Positions 7,589 to 16,182 are shown, numbered from the stretch's first letter. The stretch is 64,000 nucleotides of DNA from Desulfurispirillum indicum S5 (GCF_000177635.2 NC_014836.1:2774001-2838000); one strand, 5' to 3'. A program made the numbers and translations. The notes: generated from the letters alone by a model not told the origin.

Positions 7589-9313
7589 TCAAAAGCTTTC
7601 CCGGTTGGCCTGCTGAGCATCCACTATTTTCTGGTACGCGCTGAGCACTGCCTGGTGCGGGCTGTTGTTGTCGAGGGGGAGCTCCTCCAGGGCGCTCAGG
7701 TGCCCTGCGGCCAACTGTCGGGCCTGGCGCAGGATGTCGGGAGCGATGAGCTCTTCCAGGGGCAGTGGACACGCGCCATCATCCTGCTGGTTTTCCATCA
7801 GAACGGTGTGCAGGCAGTGCAGCAGGGCCTGGTTGCGGCCATGGTGGCAGGGGAGCTGGAGGCGCTGTTCCAGCCACTCCAGGGCTTCATCCCGCTCGCC
7901 CACGGCCAGGGCAATCAGCATCTTCACGTCACCGCTGAGCATATCCTGCCACAGCAGGCCTTCCTGGTTGGCGGGCATGGCGATTCCCAGGGCTTCCAGC
8001 ATGGGGCGCCATGGTTCGGGGTCCAGCTCATTCCACTGCTGCCACAACTGATGGATTTCCGGGTACTTCAGGCGGGGCAGGCGCAGTATACGTGGTCGCA
8101 GCGGGGCGGCCCGGTAGGTGTTGTTCCACACCAGCTCTTCGGGGGGATAGATTTCGGAAAATCCGGGGGCGATGATCTGGCAGGCGGGAAACCCCAGGTG
8201 AGACTGGTCGATGAGGTACAGGTCCTGCCCCATCTCCTGAAAGAGGGTGAGCAGGTCCTGCCACTGCTGATGGCTGTCCGCTGAGCCGTTCCAATGGGTA
8301 AAGGCATAATCGGCGGGCTGGCGCAGGCTGTCCATGTGTACCAGTCCGCTGGAGTCGATAAAGTGGGTTTCCAGGTTGCTGGTGCTGGCCACCGCTTCCC
8401 GATCCCAGCTGGGAAAGCGCAGGCCCTCGGCGCTGTAGAGGGGGCGTCCCTGGAGGAGTTCGGTGATGGTGCGCTCCAGGCTGACTTCCAGCAGGGGATG
8501 GGAGCCGAAGGACCACAGGCAGCGTCCACTGGTCTGTTCCATGAGGACGGCGGCGGTGGCGGGAAAGCGGCCACCCAGGGAGGCGTCCAGCAGCCGCAGG
8601 CCGTAACCCTTCTGCTGGAGCTGTTCCACGGCTGACTTCACGGCGGGAAATCCCTGCCATACTTCGGCAGGGATGACTGGCAGGCTGAGGCCCTGGCCGA
8701 TCATCTGGTACTTGACGGAGCGTTCGATGATTTCGCACAGGGCCTGGACGCGCGCTTCGGCGAGGCTGTTCCCGACGGCCATGCCATTGCTGGCGTACAG
8801 GTTGCCAAGCAGGCTGACGGGCAGCCACTGGCGGCTGCCATCGCTGGAGCGTTCAAAGGGCAGGCAGCAGATGTGCCCATCGCCCAGCGGGCCATTGTGG
8901 TCCAGCAGGTCGGTGGGTTCCAGTTCGCCGGTGGGGTCGTAGATTTCCCGCAGGTGGGGTGGAAAAATGGCTTCCAGGGAAGCTTCGCTGGCACTGAACC
9001 ACTGCTCGCGCGGGTCGTAAACCCATGGGGCGTCCTGGCGGGCCAGGTAATAATCGGCAAAGAAGTGGCGGCAGGCCAGGCGCTCGATCATTTCGCCCAG
9101 GGCGCTGGCGCGGGCCGCCAGCTCTGTGGTGCCTTTACCGTTGGAGGCCACGGCGGGGCAGTCCCGCTGGGAGAGGCGCACCGAGTAGACGGGGTCGATC
9201 TGATGCATCCAGGCCGATTCCTGCAGATCAAATCCCAGGTCTTTCAGAATGCGGGTCATGGCGGCAACGGATTCTTCCAGGGGGGCGTCTTTGCCCGTGA
9301 TCCAGTGTGACAT
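7589..9313 (-). CDS. ycaO: YcaO, ATP-dependent cyclodehydratase-fold protein (RimO accessory factor type)
   Basis: YcaO-superfamily protein. The close match in layout to E. coli YcaO (about 586 residues) suggests the role reported there, support of RimO methylthiolation of ribosomal protein S12. It begins MSHWITGKDAPLEESVAAM, and SNGKGTTELAARASALGEMIER (about 57-78) matches the hallmark ATP-binding start. A second acidic helix, EARVQALCEIIER, follows at about residue 185. The C-terminal helical, TPR-like tail is typical of stand-alone YcaO. No azole or thioamide precursor peptide or partner dehydrogenase is nearby, which argues against natural-product synthesis. The gene directly abuts ispD (TAGATG junction) and ends the acyP-aldolase-ispD-ycaO operon. 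Confidence 0.9.
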   Translation of the reverse strand: MSHWITGKDAPLEESVAAMTRILKDLGFDLQESAWMHQIDPVYSVRLSQRDCPAVASNGKGTTELAARASALGEMIERLACRHFFADYYLARQDAPWVYDPREQWFSASEASLEAIFPPHLREIYDPTGELEPTDLLDHNGPLGDGHICCLPFERSSDGSRQWLPVSLLGNLYASNGMAVGNSLAEARVQALCEIIERSVKYQMIGQGLSLPVIPAEVWQGFPAVKSAVEQLQQKGYGLRLLDASLGGRFPATAAVLMEQTSGRCLWSFGSHPLLEVSLERTITELLQGRPLYSAEGLRFPSWDREAVASTSNLETHFIDSSGLVHMDSLRQPADYAFTHWNGSADSHQQWQDLLTLFQEMGQDLYLIDQSHLGFPACQIIAPGFSEIYPPEELVWNNTYRAAPLRPRILRLPRLKYPEIHQLWQQWNELDPEPWRPMLEALGIAMPANQEGLLWQDMLSGDVKMLIALAVGERDEALEWLEQRLQLPCHHGRNQALLHCLHTVLMENQQDDGACPLPLEELIAPDILRQARQLAAGHLSALEELPLDNNSPHQAVLSAYQKIVDAQQANRESF

Positions 9314-9985
9314 CTAAAAGCCTTTCAGTATGGCTTCGGCGATGGCCATGTCTTCGGGAGTGGTGATCTTGATATTGCGCAGATCTCCCAGAACAACGGC
9401 CACGGGCAGTCCTTCGCGTTCCAGGGCGGAAGCGTCGTCGGTCAGGCCGGCAGTGCCTTTCTCCAGGGCGGTGCGAATGGTTTCGAGGACGAATGCCTGG
9501 GGGGTCTGGGCGTGGTAGATGGTGCGGCGATCGAAGGTTCCCTGAATCAGGGGAGGTTCGACGACGACCTTGATGGTGTCATGGGCTTCCACGGCCAGTA
9601 TGGCCCCGGCGTAGGTGCTGAGCATCTGCTCGAGCCGGACCACCTGCTCGCGGCGTACAAAGGGGCGCACGCCGTCATGGATAAAAACCCGAGCTCCGGC
9701 ATGGGGAATGGCGCGCAGGGCGGCCAGCACGGAGTCGGCCCGCTCGGCTCCTCCCTCCACCTGGGTGACGGGAACCGGTACCTGTGCCTGTTCCACTATG
9801 GAGGTGACCATGGGAGCGTCCTCAGGTCGGCGCACGAGAACATAGGCATCAAAAAAGCCGAAGCTGACGAAGGTTTCAAGGGTGTGCTGCAGAATCGGCT
9901 TGCCGGCAAGTTCAAGGTACTGCTTGGGGAGGGTGGCCCCCATCCGTCTGCCCTGGCCGCCGGCCAGGATGATGGCTATTCGCAT
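9314..9985 (-). CDS. ispD: 2-C-methyl-D-erythritol 4-phosphate cytidylyltransferase
   Basis: MEP-pathway enzyme that joins CTP and methylerythritol phosphate to CDP-ME for isoprenoid synthesis. The 223 residues start IAIILAGGQGRRMG (nucleotide-binding loop, about 3-16) followed by PKQYLEL. Later motifs are HDGVRPFV (about 103-110), AVEAHDTIK and the Q-T-P-Q-A-F segment. The ATG sits 10 bp inside the end of the aldolase gene, preceded by AAGGAGTCAGCC, so the two are coupled. IspF is not adjacent. Confidence 0.95.
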   Translation of the reverse strand: MRIAIILAGGQGRRMGATLPKQYLELAGKPILQHTLETFVSFGFFDAYVLVRRPEDAPMVTSIVEQAQVPVPVTQVEGGAERADSVLAALRAIPHAGARVFIHDGVRPFVRREQVVRLEQMLSTYAGAILAVEAHDTIKVVVEPPLIQGTFDRRTIYHAQTPQAFVLETIRTALEKGTAGLTDDASALEREGLPVAVVLGDLRNIKITTPEDMAIAEAILKGF

Positions 9986-10548
9986 GGCTGACTCCTTTGC
10001 TGATAGTGGGCGGTCATGTAGAGAATACGGCAGATGCTTTCGGTGCAGGAGGCGTACAGCAGCGCTTCGTCCAGATCACGGCCGGCGGCGAAGACGCCGT
10101 GGGAGCGCACGATGACGGCGTGCTGCTGCTGCAGTATGCTGGATACCCCTGCGGCCAGTTCGTCGGAGCCGATGGGGTTGGCGCACTCCAGCACGGGAAT
10201 GCGGGGCAGGTAGTAGCGCCCTTCGGCATCGGCCGGAAGGATCTCATCGTGAAAGGTGGAGAGCACAGTGGCGTGCAGGGCGTGTACGTGCACCACTGCC
10301 CCGACGGAGGGGTTGGCGTCGTAAATGGCGCGGTGCACCGGCAGTTCGCGGGAAGCCTGGGGGTGCTCCCCGCCTGCCTCCACCCGAATGACGTCCCCTT
10401 CGGTCAGAAAGCCCAGCATGGAGCCCCGGCGGGTAATATGGATGCTTCCATCGGAAGCTCGAAAAGAGATGTTTCCTGAATGTGACGAGTTGAGATCCTT
10501 GTCGTAGGTGATCCTGCCAACGCTCATCAGTCTGGCGATACTGTCCAT
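9976..10548 (-). CDS. Class II aldolase/adducin family protein
   Basis: Zinc-dependent class II aldolase fold, as in L-fuculose- or L-ribulose-phosphate enzymes and methylthioribulose dehydratase. The 190 residues contain SSHSGNISFR (substrate phosphate loop, about 21-30), the acidic catalytic region SRELPVHRAIY, the zinc pair HVHALH (about 89-94) and a third His in RSHGVFAAG (about 149-157). The substrate cannot be assigned; a role in 5-deoxypentose salvage or methionine salvage is possible but unproven. It lies 3 bp after acyP and overlaps ispD by 10 bp. Confidence 0.85.
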   Translation of the reverse strand: MDSIARLMSVGRITYDKDLNSSHSGNISFRASDGSIHITRRGSMLGFLTEGDVIRVEAGGEHPQASRELPVHRAIYDANPSVGAVVHVHALHATVLSTFHDEILPADAEGRYYLPRIPVLECANPIGSDELAAGVSSILQQQHAVIVRSHGVFAAGRDLDEALLYASCTESICRILYMTAHYQQRSQPCE

Positions 10549-10551
10549 GCT

Positions 10552-10821
10552 TTACCCCACAATGCGAAAGCCCTCAAAGGCATGGGCCTGCACTTTCCTT
10601 TCCTCGATTTCATCCACCCGCGACAGGGGTGGGCCGGCGGCAACCCTGGCCTTGAAGGTCGCCTGATCCGCTTCGTCCAGGCAGGCATAAATACGCACGG
10701 AACCATCGGGCAGATTCTCCACGGTTCCCGCGATGCCCATGGCCTGAGCCACGCCGTGAACAAAGTAGCGAAAACCCACGCCCTGAACCTTTCCGCGTAC
10801 GATATAACACAGAGTCTGCAT
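10552..10821 (-). CDS. acyP: Acylphosphatase
   Basis: Small alpha/beta enzyme of 89 residues that hydrolyses carboxyl-phosphate bonds such as acetyl phosphate or carbamoyl phosphate. The diagnostic VRGKVQGVGFRYFV loop at residues 8-21 contains the catalytic Arg, and the catalytic Asn is in the GTVENLPDGSV segment (about 32-42). The ATG at 10821 was chosen because the family start MxxxxYxVRGxVQGVGFR aligns there. It is the first gene of the minus-strand operon and divergent from the small exported protein gene. Confidence 0.94.
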   Translation of the reverse strand: MQTLCYIVRGKVQGVGFRYFVHGVAQAMGIAGTVENLPDGSVRIYACLDEADQATFKARVAAGPPLSRVDEIEERKVQAHAFEGFRIVG

Positions 10822-10906
10822 GGTACTCCTCGGTGACACAGTTGAAAAAGAACGTTTTTCGGTGTATGAACTTCCCCATGATAGTGACATTGAGGTGGTT
10901 TTTCAA

Positions 10907-11353
10907 ATGGTTCCGGGAAAAGTAATCGGGTGGAGTGGAATACTGCTGACGGGTCTTGGTCTGCTGGCGCTGGCCTCACAGGCGACGCCACTGCCTCAGC
11001 TGGTCGATGCTCAGGAGAGGCAGCTGCGCGAACCTTCCATCTCTGTGGAAAAATCCAACTCACCCAGCGCCTCCATGAAGCTGGATATCAATCTGGACGA
11101 ACTGGAGATCCGCCTTGATGATATGCCACTCTCCCTGACCCTGGGCTCGGATCGCCCCCCAAAAGACCTGGAATTCACCCTTTCCGGCGGAGACTTCAGC
11201 TTTATGTTCGATGACCTGCTCTACTTCGCCGAGCGCAAGAGCCCCTTTCAGATGGCCCAGCGCAATCTGTTTCCTCGGCCAGGGCAGTTGCGTGAACTCA
11301 ACCACAGCGATCAGCTGAGTTTTTATGAAAATCCATTTGTTTTTCTGAAGTGA
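10907..11353 (+). CDS. Hypothetical exported or membrane-anchored protein
   Basis: Not recognised. The 148-residue product starts MVPGKVIGWSGILLTGLG, a hydrophobic N-terminal segment ending near SQATP (about residue 24) that looks like a signal peptide or anchor. The rest is acidic and rich in Leu-Asp pairs (LDINLDELEIRLDDMPLS) with no known domain. I chose the ATG at 10907, which has GAGG upstream and precedes the hydrophobic segment; the frame extends to 10820. It is divergent from acyP and precedes tRNA-Arg on the same strand. A real gene seems likely because of the signal-like start, but there is no homology evidence. Confidence 0.5.
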   Translation: MVPGKVIGWSGILLTGLGLLALASQATPLPQLVDAQERQLREPSISVEKSNSPSASMKLDINLDELEIRLDDMPLSLTLGSDRPPKDLEFTLSGGDFSFMFDDLLYFAERKSPFQMAQRNLFPRPGQLRELNHSDQLSFYENPFVFLK

Positions 11354-11409
11354 GATTTTTACTTGCAATCTCACGGCGCTTTGGGTATGCTCCCCCAGCA
11401 GTTTGAGAG

Positions 11410-11486
11410 GCCCCCGTAGCTCAATTGGATAGAGTGCCGGACTACGAATCCGTAGGTTGCGTGTTCGAATCGCGCCGGGGGCGCCA
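11410..11486 (+). tRNA. tRNA-Arg (anticodon ACG)
   Basis: A 77 nt cloverleaf with acceptor GCCCCCG/CGGGGGC, D-arm GCTC...GAGT, anticodon loop CTACGAA, T-loop TTCGAAT closed by a GCGTG/CGCGC stem, discriminator G and encoded CCA. The ACG anticodon implies inosine editing by TadA to read CGU, CGC and CGA. One mismatch closes the anticodon stem. No integrase or duplicated tRNA 3' end is visible. Confidence 0.96.
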
Positions 11487-11496
11487 CACATACAAC

Positions 11497-11529
11497 AAGT
11501 CCCGCTGGAGTATTCCACCGGGACTTTTT
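11497..11529. terminator. Rho-independent terminator after tRNA-Arg
   Basis: Stem AGTCCCG-CTGGA paired with TCCAC-CGGGACT around a short loop, ending in TTTTT. It overlaps the stop codon region of the convergent kinase gene and probably serves both strands. Confidence 0.8.
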
Positions 11530-14197
11530 ACGTTTCCTCTCTTGTTTCTTCCTGGTGCAACGGCAGCCAGAAGGTGAAGCGCGCGCCGCCATCGGTATTG
11601 CGGGCAGTTATCCGCCCACCCATCTTCTCTTCTATAATGGTTCTGCACAGCGAGAGTCCGATGCCGGTTCCCTCCTCTCCCTTGGTGCTGGTAAAGGCAT
11701 TGAAAAGCTTGTCGGGCAGCAGCTCCGCAGAAATACCACCCCCGTTATCCTCGATGGCAATCATGACAAAGTCTCCCTCCACACCCAGCTCAATGGCGAT
11801 ATGGCCCTGTGGCACGGAGCGCTCCACCAGTACATCAATGGCATTATTGAGTACAGAGAGCACCGCCTGCCGGAACTCTCCGGAGTATCCCCAGGCAGGG
11901 GGGCCACCCTCTGTGTCCATATCCACTTCGATGCCATGGCGCGCCAGGCGATCCTGGAGCAGCTGGACTACCGCCCGGACATCATCGGCGGGGGAGAAGG
12001 CCGCCATTTCACGGGATGGCCGGTAAAAGCTGCGGAAGTCATCGACAGTCTGATTCATGAACTGAATGAGGTTCATCAGCTTACCCGTGTAGTCCACCAG
12101 GGTTTTTCGATCCAGCTCACCCGTTTCCTGCATGTCAGGCAATGACTGGGCAATAATGGCAATATTGTTGAGGGGCTGCTTCCATTGATGGGCAATGGCG
12201 CCGATCATGTGACCCAGATCCGCCAGCTTTGACTGCTGGATCAGCAGCGCCTGGTTCATCTCCCGCTCGCGCTCCAGACGTTTTTTCTCGGTGATGTCCC
12301 GCACGATACTGAACAGAATCTGGCGTCCGTTCATGGCATGCAGGCTGGAGGTGCGCTCAATGGTCAGAACTCTCCCGTCGGCCGTGCGCAAGGGCTGCTC
12401 CAGGAGAATGTGCTTCTTGCGAAGGAGCTCCTCCATGCGCACAGCCACCTGTTCGTGATACTCGGGAGGCAGAATGTCCATGGGCCTGAGCTTCAGCACC
12501 TCTTCCCGACTCAGACCCAGCAGGCGACACGCGCTTTCGTTCACCTCTTCAAAGACACCGGGCATATTGTTCTCGTCCAGGGGGTGAATAAAGATGGCGT
12601 CGGGAATGGTATTGAAAAGGTTCTGGTACTTGGCGTCGCTTTGCAGCCGCTCCCGTACCTCCAACTCCACCTGTTCGGAAAGGTGCTCGTTCAACAGGTG
12701 AAGGCGTCCCTCTATCATCTTGCGCTCGTCAATATCCGTAATGAAGCCATGCCAGAGCACAGAGCCATCGTCCTGCATTTCCGGCATGGCGTAGCCTTCG
12801 CGCCAGGACTCTCCCCGCCCGGGCAGGAGCACCCGGAACTCCGAACGCCAGGGGGTCAGGTTGCGGGCCGATTCGTCAATACTGCGCAGCACATCATCCA
12901 GCTCATCGGGGTGTATGCGCAGAAATACTGCCTGGACATCATCTTTGACATCTTCAAACTCCAGCTCGAAGATCTTCCGGATACCATGGCTGACATAGGG
13001 TGCCGTGAACTGCCCATCGGGCCCGAGGCGAAACTGGTACAGCACGCCGGGAATCTGGGAGGAGAGTTTGGCCAGCAATTCATCGCGGGCGCACAGCTCG
13101 CGGTGCTGCTGGCCAAGGGTTTCCAGCAGGACATTAAAGCTCTTGAGCAGTTCGCCGATTTCGTCATTCATCCGCACCTCAAGGAGCTGAGGAAAGAGGT
13201 CTGGCTCCCGGGCAGCGCTGCGGATGCTGTGAATGGCCTGGTAAAGAGGGCGGAAGTGACGACGCAGAACCCAGGCCATCAGCAGACCACTGACCAGAGT
13301 CAGACCCAGGGCCAGGAGCAGGATGCGCTTCTTCAGGAGGGCAATGGGTGCAAAGGCTTCACTGACAGGCAGTATCGACATCAGAAACCAGTCAGGAGTG
13401 GCTATGGAGTGGGCCGATGAGAGCTGGGCCACCCCCTTTGAGCTGACGGAAATCCCCGATCCCTCGTAACCCGACATGTAGCGATCAAACTGCGGATTGA
13501 TGCCGGATTCCGGCACTCTTGCCATAACATAATCGCTCTGGGTTCCCGTGACAAAAACCCCATCCCGGGGAGAGACGAGCAGATACCCGCCACTGTGTCC
13601 ATAAGCCTGGGCGGCAATATCGTCCAGGAAATTCGGCAAGGCAAGATTGGTAGCACCGCTGATGACGCCAACCACATTGCCGTCAACCAGGACTGGAGCA
13701 GCGATAACCACCAGGGGCCTCTGCAGGGCTCCCCCAATGAGGGGCGGACTGATGACGGTGCGCTTTTCCTGGAAAACCGTGGGCAGATAGGGGCTGCTGG
13801 CGTAGGTCAGACCGCGACGTCCCGGCTGCGGCGGAGCATCGGCTCGAACCGTAAAACCCTCATCCACAAAGAGAAGTCCGCCATTAAAGAGCTGATGCAG
13901 GGAAGTCCGGTACTCGAGCATGGACTGGATAGCCTCGGGATCATGGGCAATCCCCAGCTGTCCAACCCTGCCTGCCAACTCTTCGAGGGCCTGGACGCGA
14001 GCCTGAAAGCCCCGCTCAATCTGGTGGGCCATCAGGGATACCGTAGCGTACTGTTGGCTTGCCAGTAACCGCTCCATATCCTTCTGCAGGGAGTTGGTGA
14101 CAATAAATGACAAAAACCAGATACCCGCAAAAATTATCGCCAGCGTCGTTACCAGTACCCGGCGCTGAAAAGACTGTCTGCGAACCATAGCTTTCAT
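11528..14197 (-). CDS. Membrane sensor histidine kinase, dCache-HAMP-PAS-PAS-HisKA-HATPase
   Basis: Inner-membrane sensor kinase of 889 residues without an adjacent response regulator. TM1 is at about 14-38 and a periplasmic dCache-type ligand domain spans about 40-285, with repeated PxxG and YLLVSPRDG motifs. TM2 is at about 292-318 and is followed by HAMP and two PAS domains with PAC-like ends. The H-box is IAHQWKQPLN and the ATPase motifs are NNAID, DNGGG and GTGIGLSL. The H-box type is common in Campylobacterota and Desulfobacterota. R1 copy C is inserted exactly at the start codon, and the 6 bp target duplication TTTCAT recreates ATGAAA. The native upstream sequence is therefore now about 1.6 kb away and expression is doubtful. 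A second ATG lies three codons in. Confidence 0.9.
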   Translation of the reverse strand: MKAMVRRQSFQRRVLVTTLAIIFAGIWFLSFIVTNSLQKDMERLLASQQYATVSLMAHQIERGFQARVQALEELAGRVGQLGIAHDPEAIQSMLEYRTSLHQLFNGGLLFVDEGFTVRADAPPQPGRRGLTYASSPYLPTVFQEKRTVISPPLIGGALQRPLVVIAAPVLVDGNVVGVISGATNLALPNFLDDIAAQAYGHSGGYLLVSPRDGVFVTGTQSDYVMARVPESGINPQFDRYMSGYEGSGISVSSKGVAQLSSAHSIATPDWFLMSILPVSEAFAPIALLKKRILLLALGLTLVSGLLMAWVLRRHFRPLYQAIHSIRSAAREPDLFPQLLEVRMNDEIGELLKSFNVLLETLGQQHRELCARDELLAKLSSQIPGVLYQFRLGPDGQFTAPYVSHGIRKIFELEFEDVKDDVQAVFLRIHPDELDDVLRSIDESARNLTPWRSEFRVLLPGRGESWREGYAMPEMQDDGSVLWHGFITDIDERKMIEGRLHLLNEHLSEQVELEVRERLQSDAKYQNLFNTIPDAIFIHPLDENNMPGVFEEVNESACRLLGLSREEVLKLRPMDILPPEYHEQVAVRMEELLRKKHILLEQPLRTADGRVLTIERTSSLHAMNGRQILFSIVRDITEKKRLEREREMNQALLIQQSKLADLGHMIGAIAHQWKQPLNNIAIIAQSLPDMQETGELDRKTLVDYTGKLMNLIQFMNQTVDDFRSFYRPSREMAAFSPADDVRAVVQLLQDRLARHGIEVDMDTEGGPPAWGYSGEFRQAVLSVLNNAIDVLVERSVPQGHIAIELGVEGDFVMIAIEDNGGGISAELLPDKLFNAFTSTKGEEGTGIGLSLCRTIIEEKMGGRITARNTDGGARFTFWLPLHQEETREET

Positions 14198-14232
14198 CTT
14201 AACTTTTGCACCTTACTGCATCGACTTAGAAC

Positions 14233-14637
14233 TTATCCATAAATTACGCCGATTTTCCTGTATGTGATTATGGCTGCCGCAAGACACGTCAACCCGTAGT
14301 GAGTGACCTCAAGCTTCTCAAAGCGCACATGAATCTTCCTGAAACGGTTGAACCAGGAAATAGATGCTTCCACTATCCAGCGCCTCGCCTTCTTTGATGG
14401 GTCACGCTTCTTGTCCTCGATCTCTTCTTTTCGCTGCTTTACATGGGGTATGTATCCGCGCTGAAGAATGCTGCTGAGCGCCTGCTTTCCCTTGTAGCCA
14501 CAATCTGCGCAAAGATGCTGCTCCTGCTCTGCAGGCTTCTCGAAGACTACGCCATCAAGAACAGCTTCAAGCTGGCTCACATCATGCCGGTTCGCTCCGG
14601 TTACGACGATGGACAACGGGACGCCACGACCGTCCAC
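14233..14637 (-). CDS. IS5-family transposase, C-terminal part (orfB)
   Basis: Carries the second half of the DDE catalytic domain: GRGVPLSIVVTGANRHD, then CADCGYKGK with the second catalytic Asp, and VEASISWFNRFRK with the catalytic Glu. It is normally made as a fusion with orfA through frameshifting on a poly-A run. In this copy the run has seven A, so the in-frame link would need a +1 or -2 shift rather than the usual -1. Identical in protein sequence to the orfB of copy 2. The first ATG shown is unlikely to be a true start. Confidence 0.85.
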   Translation of the reverse strand: MDGRGVPLSIVVTGANRHDVSQLEAVLDGVVFEKPAEQEQHLCADCGYKGKQALSSILQRGYIPHVKQRKEEIEDKKRDPSKKARRWIVEASISWFNRFRKIHVRFEKLEVTHYGLTCLAAAIITYRKIGVIYG

Positions 14638-15070
14638 CAGGACATGACGCTTGCTCCCGTTTTTTTCCCCGATCCGTCGGGTTCTTCCCTACGGTTTCAA
14701 GAGCCATTGGTGCTTTGTACATTCCGCCATCTATGCTTTGCCACTCCCAGGCAATTCCCTCCATCTCGTCGTACTCAGCCAGCCCTTGACGCCAAATAGC
14801 TTCGAATACACCGGCCTTACTCCACTCAATGAAGTACTTGTGCACGGCACTGGCGCAACCAAACTGCTCCTTGGGTATCGCTTTCCACTGACAACCGGTG
14901 CGCAGAACATAGACAATGCCGGAAAACGCCTTCCTGGGGTTAAGTCGCTTGCGCCCACCACCAGGCTTGCGCTTGTAGACCTTGTCAAGATCTCTTTGCT
15001 GGATTGGCAGCAAAGGCTCAACTCTTTGCCAGAAAGCATCTGAGACTTCCCATGATTGCACTTTAGACAT
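14582..15070 (-). CDS. IS5-family transposase, N-terminal part (orfA)
   Basis: 162-residue frame with the N-terminal DUF4096-like helix-turn-helix region (WQRVEPLLPIQQRD, FSGIVYVLRTGCQW) and the first catalytic Asp in QSIDGGMYKAP. After the NPTDRGKK segment encoded by the A-run the frame goes off into a nonsense tail, as expected for a frameshifted IS. The product alone would be inactive. Same as copy 2 up to the run. Confidence 0.85.
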   Translation of the reverse strand: MSKVQSWEVSDAFWQRVEPLLPIQQRDLDKVYKRKPGGGRKRLNPRKAFSGIVYVLRTGCQWKAIPKEQFGCASAVHKYFIEWSKAGVFEAIWRQGLAEYDEMEGIAWEWQSIDGGMYKAPMALETVGKNPTDRGKKREQASCPGGRSWRPVVHRRNRSEPA

Positions 15071-15793
15071 AAATCACCGCCATGAATGATCTCTCACTGA
15101 ATCATTCTATAGCAAACTATCATGATGGTCAATGATTATTTATGGACAAGCTCTTAGTCAATTATTTCCCCAGCACTTACCACGCGGAAGCAATATTGAT
15201 TCTGCATGCTTGACTCATCTGGTGTTCCACTTTTCGCCTCCGGATATTGTCCTTTTTGACCGCCCAAAAAGGACCCAAAAACGCGCCCCCCGAACGCCCG
15301 TTTATCCGGATCGCCTGCTCGCCTGTTCTGGAGATCCGGCAGACACTGCTTCCCTGCAGTGCTGCCGGACCACTCACTTCCTGTGAGTGTCCCGTTCGGG
15401 TCTTGCCAGCCAGGCATCGCACTCACCGGACGGGCTCAGGGGGGAACGGCCTGTTTCTGTCTCTCCCCCGTGTGCTGGCCCAGCCAGGACGCGCCGACTG
15501 GAACGCTATGGACCCGCAGGGTTGCCGCCACGAGGGCGGCAACCGCAAACCAAAAGCCACGGAGGGCGGTTGTTTGCGGTCCCCAGTTCCAGGCAAGCGG
15601 GCGGCTGAAAAGGACAGCACTGGGGGCCGCTTTTGCGCCACTTTGGGCGGGTCCAAAGTGGCAAAGAAACTCATAGACAAGGCGAGGGCAATGTCAAGCG
15701 ACGCAGTTGTGCGGAACCATTCCGCCATTTCAGCATATCATCTGGAACACGCAGACAACCTGTCGTTTCGGGGGTGCGAAACTTCAGTTTCAT

Positions 15794-16182
15794 AAAGCTC
15801 TATCCGGAATTTTCAGTGCTGCTGAAGAAACTCACCTGCGGTGGATGAGATATTTCCGCACCCGACCTGTGGTTCATTATAATCAACTGCCACACCATAA
15901 CAATACCTTTTTCTTTTCGGAGCACCAGAGGACAAGGGCTCACGCAGGAGGGTTCCCTCCCCTTCAATTTTCCCGATTAAACAGCGTACCAGTCAATACT
16001 TAAACCATCTGTGGCGTACAATGTTCATGGACCCTGCGAAAATTTCCCATTACAGCACATGGCAATGGGAAGTATCGACGAAAAAATCAGCAGACAATAT
16101 CCGTTATCAATTGACTTTAATTTGTCATTCAGACTACAGTTTTCCTGTGTCATCGGAACGCCGCATACTCCAGGAGAGCATT
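15794..16182. other. Intergenic region upstream of the phosphorelay locus
   Basis: 389 bases without a credible gene. A piece near 15817-15850 (GTGCTGCTGAAGAAACTCA, CCTGCGG) looks like an eroded R2 left end. An AT-rich stretch with TATAAT at about 15887-15892 and TTGACT at about 16111-16116 could contain promoters for the downstream regulators, but neither has a convincing partner hexamer. A plus-strand open frame covers part of the region (16021 on) but lacks a ribosome-binding site. Confidence 0.4.

Larger units (their letters stand above)
14229..15153 (-). mobile_element. IS5-family insertion sequence copy 1 (925 bp)
   Basis: Ends GAACTTATCCATAAAT and, inverted, GAGCTTGTCCATAAAT. It is flanked by TTA direct repeats (14226-14228, 15154-15156), fitting the 3 bp TNA targets of the IS1031/IS427-type groups of IS5. 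Two overlapping frames encode the transposase. It differs from copy 2 (37418-38343) by one base: seven rather than eight A in the frameshift run. It landed inside the left end of R1 copy C. Confidence 0.93.
14198..15787 (+). mobile_element. R1 element copy C, interrupted by IS5-family copy 1
   Basis: Left end CTTAACTTTTGCACC at 14198, right end the complement of CTGAAGTTTCGCACC at 15773-15787. Flanks are perfect 6 bp repeats TTTCAT (14192-14197 and 15788-15793). Removing the IS (14229-15153) and one 3 bp duplication leaves about 662 bp that align without gaps to copy F at the left end. Hairpins: 15250-15273, 15344-15361 (CACTGC/GCAGTG), 15372-15388 (ACTCAC-TTCCT-GTGAGT), 15520-15544 (GGTTGCCGCC/GGCGGCAACC) and 15637-15662 (GCCACTTTGG/CCAAAGTGGC). 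The left end is the most diverged of all copies. Confidence 0.85.

Noticed and set aside
7589-10821. YcaO operon as a peptide natural-product cluster
   Set aside because: No precursor peptide, dehydrogenase or export gene; neighbours are housekeeping (ispD, acyP) and the protein matches stand-alone E. coli YcaO in layout.
11410-11486. tRNA-Arg as attachment site of an integrated element
   Set aside because: No integrase and no repeated tRNA 3' end were found within the window.
14198-15787. R1 as an integron attC site or cassette
   Set aside because: It has hairpins but no R/L box core sites, no gene cassette and no integrase. Terminal repeats with 6 bp duplications fit transposition better.
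16021-16182. Longer N-terminus of the stand-alone receiver
   Set aside because: The extension has no domain features and a good AGGAG site precedes the ATG at 16183.
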